Assembly (NCBI GenBank): GCA_038253945.1
Contig: JBBSGR010000005.1
Span: forward strand, 1 to 64,000
Direction: 5' to 3'
Source: JBBRYW01 sp038253945
Lineage (GTDB): Bacteria; Actinomycetota; Thermoleophilia; Gaiellales; Gaiellaceae
Length of the DNA stretch: 64,000 bases
The notes beneath the pieces were generated by a model that saw only the letters and a program-made list of their open reading frames with translations, ran no database searches and had not been told where the DNA came from. Position 1 is the first letter of the stretch; the number at the start of each line of letters is the position of its first letter. A program made the translations under genes and the position numbers. Positions 58,231-64,000 of the stretch are shown here, one piece after another.

Positions 58231-59316
58231 TCATCGCGGCTCCGCGGCGGCGAGGACGAGCGAGGCGGCCGACGGCAGCGCGCGGAAGGCATCGGTCCGC
58301 GTCCTGCCGCGCGCGAGCGCGCGCCGGAGCGCCCACCCGAGCTCCGTGCGCGTCGCCACAACATCGGCGAGGCCGAAGCGACGGAACGCCGCGTTATGGA
58401 GGCGGATGTGGCCGCGGCCCCAGCCGTACGAGATCGCGGGGCAGCCGCGCATCAGCGCCTCGAGTACCGTCAGGCCGCCGGTCGAGTGAACGAGGACGTC
58501 GGCGGCGGCCAGCCAGTCCGGCATCTGCTCCGTGAAGGCCTCTACCCGCACGCGCGGCTCAGCGGCGAACCGCCACGCAAGCCGCGTGCGCAACCGGTCG
58601 TTGCGTCCGCACAGGCCGACGACGTGCGAGACCTCGTCGATCCGCAACGCTTCCTCGACAGCTCCATCGACGTCGCCAACGCCCCAGCCGCCGCCGGAGA
58701 CAAGCACGAGCTTGCCCGCGGCCGGCAGCCCCAGCGCGTCCCGTGCGTCCGCGGCCGACCGCTCGCCGAGGAACGCGGCCGCCGTCAACCCGTGCACCCA
58801 CTCGACTCTCGCGTCAGCGCCTGCGATCCGCCTCACCTCGTCGGCCGACTCGGGGTGCGTGATCAGGTGGAGATCGACGCCGGGCGCCGCCCAGTAGCGG
58901 AGACCGGCGACGTCCGTGATCGCGGAGACGACCGGCACGTCGAGCGCGCCGGACCGCCGCAGCCGTGCGAGCACCTCGGTCGTGGTCGGGTACGTCGACA
59001 CGACGACACCCGGGTCGAGCGAACGGATCAGCCGGAGCAGGCCCGCTCCGCCGACGCGCGCGAGCAGCGCCTGCGCCGCGCGTCGCGTCGGGCCGAAGCC
59101 CGCGAAGACCCAAAACCCCAGGTCCCACAGCCATAGGAACCGGAAGAAGACGACGCGGCCCGCGTCGGCGCTGATCGCGGTGACTACGCGCCCCATCGGC
59201 TCGAGGCCGTCCCGCGTAACCACCTCGACGTCCGGCCGCTCCGCCCGGAGCTGCGCGGCCAGCGTGCGCGCCGGGAGATCGTGGCCCTCGCCGACGCTCG
59301 CGGTCAGGATCAGCAC
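58231..59316 (-). CDS. Glycosyltransferase, MGDG synthase/GT28-like
   Basis: A 361-residue GT-B enzyme from GTG 59316. The N-terminal part LILTASVGEGHDLPARTLAA carries the GHxxxA motif of monoglycosyldiacylglycerol synthases and MurG-like enzymes. The C-terminal nucleotide-sugar site contains LVSGGGWGVGDVDGAV and VLVHSTGGLTVLEALMRGCP-AI. It probably transfers a hexose to a lipid or sugar acceptor at the inner membrane leaflet. It heads the aminotransferase-epimerase group. Confidence 0.88.
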   Translation of the reverse strand: MLILTASVGEGHDLPARTLAAQLRAERPDVEVVTRDGLEPMGRVVTAISADAGRVVFFRFLWLWDLGFWVFAGFGPTRRAAQALLARVGGAGLLRLIRSLDPGVVVSTYPTTTEVLARLRRSGALDVPVVSAITDVAGLRYWAAPGVDLHLITHPESADEVRRIAGADARVEWVHGLTAAAFLGERSAADARDALGLPAAGKLVLVSGGGWGVGDVDGAVEEALRIDEVSHVVGLCGRNDRLRTRLAWRFAAEPRVRVEAFTEQMPDWLAAADVLVHSTGGLTVLEALMRGCPAISYGWGRGHIRLHNAAFRRFGLADVVATRTELGWALRRALARGRTRTDAFRALPSAASLVLAAAEPR

Positions 59317-59576
59317 ACGCTGGGGGCTGCGACGGGTCTCGCGGGCGGTCAGCTGTCGACTCGCGATGTCGCGATGCGCCCCCGCGGGGAGTGCGTGCCG
59401 AACACGAGGTCCCGCCAGGGGACGCCGACGCAGAAGCAGGTGGGCAACGCGCTAAGCGCCTCCTGGGTGGTGCGCGCTTGCGCGCTGCAGTCGCGACACC
59501 TCACCGACACGGACTCTAGCGCGGCGGGAGGAGTGCGGATACGGGAGCAGGCTCGTGCGTCTGGCAAGCTCGTCCC

Positions 59577-60242
59577 ATGCTCTCGCTCGTCGCGCTGGTC
59601 GTGACGGTCGGCCTCGTCGACTCTGTCAACCCCTCGACGGTCGGGCCCGCACTCTACCTCGCCACCCGGCGCGGCAGTCGTCACGGCGTCGCCGCCTTCA
59701 CGCTCGGCGTCTTCGGGATGTCGTTCCTGGGTGGCCTCGTGCTCACCCTCGGCCCCGGCCACGCGCTCGTAACAGCGCTCCCGCGGCCTGGGAAGCACAC
59801 GACCGCGCTCGTCGAGCTGTGCCTCGGGGCCGCCAGCCTGCTCGTCGCGCTCGGGCTCTGGCTCGCGCGCTCGCGCGTCGCGTGTCGCGTCCGGAGGAAC
59901 GAGCTTCGCGCCGGGCGCTCGCCGCTGATCCTCGGCGCCGGGATCATGGCGGTCGAGCTGCCGACGGCGTTCCCGTACTTCGCAGTGGTCGCGGCGGTCG
60001 TCGGCTCGGGAAGGCGGGTCGAGACGCAGATCGCGCTCGTCATCCTGTTCAACACGATCTTCGTCACGCCGCTCATTGCCATCGCAGCGCTCCGGAGTCT
60101 GGCGCACGAGCGCGCGGAGGCGTCGCTCACCCGGCTGCGCGACCGCGTGGACCGCCATACCGCCGCGCTCCTGCCCGCGCTCGTCGCTCTCGTTGGGGTC
60201 GCGCTGCTCGCGATCGGCACCTCCGGTCTCCTCGCTGCGTGA
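59577..60242 (+). CDS. GAP/Sap-like membrane protein
   Basis: A 221-residue polytopic protein with about six hydrophobic segments (LVALVVTVGLVDSVNPSTVG, FTLGVFGMSFLGGLVLTLG, LVALGLWLARSRV, LPALVALVGVALLAIGTSG). NPSTVG and FPYFAVVAAVVGSG fit the GAP/Sap (PF11139) family, whose mycobacterial members export glycolipids. It lies alone between convergent or divergent neighbours. The 260-bp gap upstream contains a TCGCGA repeat pair at about 59361-59374 and no gene. Confidence 0.75.
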   Translation: MLSLVALVVTVGLVDSVNPSTVGPALYLATRRGSRHGVAAFTLGVFGMSFLGGLVLTLGPGHALVTALPRPGKHTTALVELCLGAASLLVALGLWLARSRVACRVRRNELRAGRSPLILGAGIMAVELPTAFPYFAVVAAVVGSGRRVETQIALVILFNTIFVTPLIAIAALRSLAHERAEASLTRLRDRVDRHTAALLPALVALVGVALLAIGTSGLLAA

Positions 60243-60359
60243 GAACCGCCATCAAGCCGCATCACTCGCTGTGGTACGACACCCGGCTTGCCTTCGCTCG
60301 TGAAGAACTGACAGCCGCCCAGAGCTCCATGAAGAGTGTCCCGTACTGCCTCCCGGCGG

Positions 60360-61277
60360 TCACGACGACGAGGCTCGCCGTATCGTGGTGGCAGCCCTGG
60401 CCGGTTTCCAGCTGCCGTTGGCGGCGAAGCCCATCGAGCCCAGGCGCAGACGGAGCTGCCGCCGTACCTCGCTCCAGATGACGGCCGGCTCGGCGCCGTA
60501 GGCGCCGACGAATTGCGGCGTCATCGCCACCCCGAGGTTCTCGAGCAGCGCATCGCCGAACGTGTGGAACGCGTCGACCGTCTCACGGATGACAGCGGCC
60601 GCGCTCGCGCCGTCACGTGCAAGGCGGCGGCGTGCGTAGGAGACGCCGATCCCGATGTGGCGAACCTCGTCGCGGACCGCGAGCCGCTGCACCTCCTGCA
60701 AGCCCGGAAACGCTCCGACCCGCTTGAACTGCTCGGCGACGAAGCTCTGGTTGGCGCGCCCGATCGAGCCCTCGGCGATCACGTGGTACGCGAGCACCGC
60801 GCGCAGGAAGGCATCTTCGTCGCGCGTCTGCTCGAGCTCGCGCACGACGCCATCGAGAGCATCGTAGAGCGCCGCGGCGGCAGGATCGAGCTGCTCGTCG
60901 GCGAGCGCTTTCACCGCCGCGATACCCCCTTCGACGCCGAAGATCTCGGCGTACACACGCAACACGGACTCGATGTGGCGGTGCTCGTCGGCCACCTGTG
61001 TCGCGAGGAGCAGCTGAACCTCGTAGTCGGGCGCGGCAAGCAGGAAGGGAGCGAGCAGCGCGGCGACGTTGAACTCGGCGTGGAAGCGATGCGCGAAGAT
61101 CCAGACGAGCCCCTTCTGCGCCACGTCGTCCAAAGCGGCGAATGTGTCCGCGTCGACGGAGAAGTCAACCGCGAACGGCGACCAGTGGTGCCGCTCCCAG
61201 TGCTCGTACAGCGCGGCGAAGGGACGCGGTTGCTGTACGAGGGCCTCGATCTCGGCCGTCTTCTGTTCCAAGCCCAT
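60360..61277 (-). CDS. Ferritin-like di-iron protein (ribonucleotide reductase R2-like)
   Basis: A 305-residue helical di-iron/Mn-Fe oxidase-like protein. Candidate metal ligands appear in order: AHRFHAEFN (Glu), ADEHRHIESV (Glu-x-x-His), AEGSIGRAN (Glu) and RDEVRHIGIGVS (Glu-x-x-His). This matches the R2 or R2-like ligand-binding oxidase family. No radical-forming Tyr can be placed with certainty and no nrdE partner is nearby, so a free-standing oxidase is as likely as a class Ib R2. It converges with the GAP gene; the 117-bp gap has no clear feature. Confidence 0.78.
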   Translation of the reverse strand: MGLEQKTAEIEALVQQPRPFAALYEHWERHHWSPFAVDFSVDADTFAALDDVAQKGLVWIFAHRFHAEFNVAALLAPFLLAAPDYEVQLLLATQVADEHRHIESVLRVYAEIFGVEGGIAAVKALADEQLDPAAAALYDALDGVVRELEQTRDEDAFLRAVLAYHVIAEGSIGRANQSFVAEQFKRVGAFPGLQEVQRLAVRDEVRHIGIGVSYARRRLARDGASAAAVIRETVDAFHTFGDALLENLGVAMTPQFVGAYGAEPAVIWSEVRRQLRLRLGSMGFAANGSWKPARAATTIRRASSS

Positions 61278-61526
61278 CGTTCGGAAAATACCCGCCTTCG
61301 CACTCTCGCGGTTCGTCTACCGGTGAGCAGGCGCTACAAGAGGGCCTATCCAGATGACCCCGAGGCATGCGCGGGCGCGGCCGTGCGAGTGGATTGGCCA
61401 GAGAATGCCGCGCCATCAACTCGACCAGAGGTTGGGTCGTCGGACCTCAGTCCCGGTGGACTGACCAACGAGCGGGAGCGCCATCTCTGTGTTGTCCTTC
61501 GCCTGTTTACCTAGAATCGGCGCGTC

Positions 61527-62234
61527 GTGCCCCGCCCCGCGCCGACGCTCCTCGTCTTGGTTTTGCTCGGAGCCACGGCGGCAGCCTTCACAGTCGCGGA
61601 GCACTTCAAGCTGGAGCAGACGACGATTCTGGCGCCGCGCTGGGATCGGGTCTTCTCACCGGTGTGCCGCTGCTCACACCGAACGGCCTTACTGACCTTC
61701 CGACTGCCGAGACGCGACACCGTTCGCGTCAGCGTGCTCGATACCCGAGGCCAGGCGATGAGAGTGCTCGGAGATCGCCTTGCCCGGCGGCGCCGCGGGG
61801 TGACTTTTCAATGGAACGGGAAGACTGACCTCGGCCGGCTGGTACCCGATGGCCAATACAGCTACCGCATCAAGCTGGTTCGCGGGGCGCGAACGGTCGT
61901 CATTCCGTACCCGGTCACCGTCGACACGACTTCGCCGAGCCTCCGGATCGTCTCCGTCGATCCACGCTCGCTTCGTGCCGGAGTCGACGGTCATGCGGGC
62001 CGCGTCAAGATCCGCTACCGGCTGACTGAGCGCGCGCGGGTGACCGTCTTCTTCCGCGGTCGTGCCGTCGTGCGCGGACGCCGTAAGCGCCCGCGCGGCC
62101 AGCTCGACTGGTACGCCCGCTCCGGCGGAAAGGCGCTGCCGCCCGGTATCTACAAGTTGGCTCTCGTAGCCGAGGACGCGGCCGGGAATCGCTCGCCGCC
62201 CGCAGCGGTCACAGCCCGCATCCGGCCGGGCTGA
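61527..62234 (+). CDS. Secreted FlgD/Ig-like protein
   Basis: A 235-residue exported protein from GTG 61527 with a signal peptide (TLLVLVLLGATAAAFTVAEH). Residues about 40-50 contain a Cys pair (FSPVCRCSHR). A FlgD-type Ig domain follows (VSVLDTRGQAMRVLG, GVTFQWNGKTDLGRLVPDGQ, YSYRIKLVRGARTVV), and a second beta-sandwich (VTVFFRGRAVVRGRRKRPRG). The pattern is common beside flippases in Gaiellales-type genomes. Here it converges on the flippase gene 32 bases away. It probably acts at the cell surface; there is no enzymatic motif. Confidence 0.75.
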   Translation: MPRPAPTLLVLVLLGATAAAFTVAEHFKLEQTTILAPRWDRVFSPVCRCSHRTALLTFRLPRRDTVRVSVLDTRGQAMRVLGDRLARRRRGVTFQWNGKTDLGRLVPDGQYSYRIKLVRGARTVVIPYPVTVDTTSPSLRIVSVDPRSLRAGVDGHAGRVKIRYRLTERARVTVFFRGRAVVRGRRKRPRGQLDWYARSGGKALPPGIYKLALVAEDAAGNRSPPAAVTARIRPG

Positions 62235-62265
62235 GTGACTACGCGCATCGCCCGCTTGCTCACTG

Positions 62266-63717
62266 CTACCGCACGCCGGTCTGAACGCCGACCAGCCTGC
62301 GTCCGAGCGACCTCAACTTGCGCCGCTCGGCGGGCAGGTAGAAACCGGCCGCCAGTAGCGCGAGCGGGTACACGGCGACGAGCCCCAGTGCTCCCGCGAG
62401 CGGCACCTGGAGCAGTTTCCCCGCGGCCGTGAGCGCGACGGCAACGCAGGCAGCGATCCCGACGCGCCGCCACTGGTACGGAACCGGGTAGAGGCGCTGC
62501 GCGCGCAGCGTCATACCAACGAAGAGCACGGTGCACGCGGCGGCCTCGGCGATTGCGGCTCCCATCATCCCGTAGGGCGGGATCAGGACCAAATTGAGGG
62601 CGATGTCGGCCGCCGCCGCGACTCCGGTCACAACCCAGTTGAACTGCGTCCTGCGCACGCGACCGACGCCGATCGAAACCACGAGGTAACCGGCAAACGC
62701 AGTGGCAGCGAAGGAAAGCGGCGCGACGACCCGCGAGCCTTCGTAGAAGCGCGGCGTCGTGAGGAGGTGGACAAGCCAGGGCGAGAGGAGGCCGAGCGCG
62801 AGGGATACCCAGCTCGCCACCACCACGAGGTAGGTCAGCACAAAGCCGTAGGTGGTACGCGCCTCCCGGTCGTCCTCGATCGAGTACGCGAATGCGGGCC
62901 AAGCAGTTCGGAAAGCGGTCAGCAGGAGGACGTTCGCCGACGCAAGACGGACCCCGATCTCATACAGCCCGACCTCGGCACGCCCCGTGATCCGAATCAG
63001 GAAGAAGCGGTCGCTGAAGCTGAGCGCCCACAGCATCAAGCCGGACGGGACAAGCGGGACGCCGAACTGGTTCATCGCCTTCAACAGGCGACGGTCGAAG
63101 CCGAGCGCGAGCTGGTCGCGACGGTAGGCGAGCAAGCCCGTATAGACAGCGAGAGTGCCGATCAGGTTGCCGACGATGACACCTAGGGCTCCCTCGCGAA
63201 AGTGCACGACGAGGAGGACTGTCACGCCGATGGTGATGAAGATGTTGAGAAGACTTGCTGCGACGAAGCGACCGGGCCGCTGCTCGAGCCGGAAGAGCGA
63301 GGTCAGCTGCTCGTAGTTCATCTGCGCCCAGACGCCGATGAAGGCGGCTCGAACGAGGTTCGGCTGCCCGCCGAGGTTGAGCGCGGTCGCGATCGGCCGG
63401 GCAAGCACCACCCCCGCGAAGAGCCCGAGCGTCGCCGTGCACATCGTGAACCAGAAAGATGTGCGCAGGACGGAAAGCCGCCGCTCAAGGTCTGCCGAGT
63501 CGAAGTAGAAACGGAAGAACGCGCTCGGAATGCCCGCGCGAAGGAGGATCACGAGGATCACCGAAAGCGCGGTCAGGATGCCGACGGCACCGAGGTCGCT
63601 CCTGTCGAGGTAGCGCGTGTAGAGCGGAAGCAGCAGAACGGCGAGGATGCGGGAGACGATCCCGCCCAGCCCGTAGACGAGCGACTGCCCGGCGAGCTGC
63701 TTGATCCGCTCGAACAT
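62266..63717 (-). CDS. Oligosaccharide flippase (Wzx/MATE-like)
   Basis: A 483-residue protein with about twelve to fourteen hydrophobic segments and the polysaccharide-export opening LAGQSLVYGLGGIVSRILAV-LLLPLYTRYL. Internal repeats of the MATE/MurJ fold are visible (VGILTALSVILVILLRAG, GVPLVPSGLMLWALSFSDRF, AAADIALNLVLIPPYGMMGA). It flips lipid-linked oligosaccharide across the membrane. With the PIG-V-like, GT28 and aminosugar genes it defines a surface-glycan region running to the window end. The 253 bases between its start and the next gene hold a possible promoter but no gene. Confidence 0.9.
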   Translation of the reverse strand: MFERIKQLAGQSLVYGLGGIVSRILAVLLLPLYTRYLDRSDLGAVGILTALSVILVILLRAGIPSAFFRFYFDSADLERRLSVLRTSFWFTMCTATLGLFAGVVLARPIATALNLGGQPNLVRAAFIGVWAQMNYEQLTSLFRLEQRPGRFVAASLLNIFITIGVTVLLVVHFREGALGVIVGNLIGTLAVYTGLLAYRRDQLALGFDRRLLKAMNQFGVPLVPSGLMLWALSFSDRFFLIRITGRAEVGLYEIGVRLASANVLLLTAFRTAWPAFAYSIEDDREARTTYGFVLTYLVVVASWVSLALGLLSPWLVHLLTTPRFYEGSRVVAPLSFAATAFAGYLVVSIGVGRVRRTQFNWVVTGVAAAADIALNLVLIPPYGMMGAAIAEAAACTVLFVGMTLRAQRLYPVPYQWRRVGIAACVAVALTAAGKLLQVPLAGALGLVAVYPLALLAAGFYLPAERRKLRSLGRRLVGVQTGVR

Positions 63718-63970
63718 CCCTCCCCAGGGTAGGGCTACGTTTCATCCCGCCGCTCTGCGAGAGTCCGCAGGGCTCCTGTCCATGCGGAAGTCCGAGCTTC
63801 ACACTTCTTAACACGGACGCAAACGAATCTTCGCGAAGCCCGCCCTAACGTACCGCGCGAATGGCAACCTGGCGCCGGCAAGACGCCGTCACCTTCGTTT
63901 GTGCGGGCAGCGTGCCCGCGCAGGAGCGGTGCCTTCTGACGACGGCGGCATCCGAATCCCGGCTGCCGCG

Positions 63971-64000
63971 ATGAAGGTTCTGATCTGCGCCTTCTATTTC
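63971..64000 (+). CDS. Start of a glycosyltransferase-like gene (truncated by window)
   Basis: ATG 63971 opens MKVLICAFYF and runs out of the window. Such an opening is typical of family 4 glycosyltransferases of surface-glycan clusters, which fits the flippase next to it. Only ten codons are visible, so the family is a guess. Confidence 0.4.
   Translation, partial: MKVLICAFYF

Noticed and set aside
59349..60158. Long minus-strand frame opposite the GAP gene
   Set aside because: It is rich in Arg/Asp/Glu with no domain, while the plus-strand frame encodes clear transmembrane helices.

Overview
The window is GC-rich, densely packed bacterial DNA, probably chromosomal. Many genes overlap by 4 bases (GTGA or ATGA), and GTG and TTG starts are common. 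Four tRNA genes are present. The gene content suggests a high-GC actinobacterium, probably of the Thermoleophilia (Gaiellales or Solirubrobacterales) type. This is inferred from the style of the proteins: Ig-like repeats with YQWRRC and G-W signatures, a CECG-motif small-protein family, a CtaG/YceI/MarR neighbourhood and FlgD-like secreted proteins. No 16S rRNA or other phylogenetic marker was available to confirm it.

Layout. 0-9.6 kb: a 2-hydroxyacid dehydrogenase, HAD phosphatase, broken secreted protein, AI-2E-family permease, cupin-TPR protein, CtaG, a divergent MarR/YceI pair with an FMN reductase, and tRNAs His, Arg, Gly and Pro. 9.7-18 kb: a response regulator and a four-GAF histidine kinase, ispH, a Phd/PIN toxin-antitoxin pair and an unusual ileS. 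18-23.3 kb: thioredoxin, a lipid-kinase-like protein, Nudix, a cyclic-nucleotide-binding protein, a serine hydrolase, RidA, and a glutamate-cysteine-ligase-like enzyme. 23.4-29.2 kb: a tightly coupled plus-strand run made of an ECF sigma factor, a membrane beta-propeller protein, a murein endopeptidase, a secreted propeller-like protein, a peroxiredoxin with an in-frame UGA at the peroxidatic cysteine, a large membrane protein and a broken Nudix gene. 29.2-40 kb: a second sigma/anti-sigma pair, an acyl-CoA ligase, fabI, a large subtilisin-like protease, an SDR, thioredoxin-fold proteins, a nucleotidyltransferase and a methyltransferase. 40-47.9 kb: a minus-strand housekeeping run (cca, alr, an NmrA-like protein, an MBL-fold protein, nnrDE, acpS, HAD) with arfB divergent from it. 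48-64 kb: cell-surface functions (an esterase-M23 fusion, methyltransferase, PIG-V-like mannosyltransferase, sugar epimerase and aminotransferase, a GT28 glycosyltransferase, a flippase and the start of another glycosyltransferase).

The most interesting signal is at 26.8-27.25 kb. A peroxiredoxin reading frame is interrupted only by UGA, exactly where the catalytic cysteine belongs. A perfect 7-bp hairpin with a 5-nt loop starts 14 nt downstream of that UGA, and its apical loop begins after 21 nt. It is formed by the only CGT and AGG arginine codons in the gene. This is the architecture of a bacterial selenoprotein with its SECIS element. It was read directly from the sequence; selA, selB and selC are not in this window.

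A caution: at least six genes carry apparent frameshifts (about 2.3, 4.75, 9.5, 28.9, 48.0 and 48.95 kb). They may be real pseudogenes or assembly indels, and only reads can decide.
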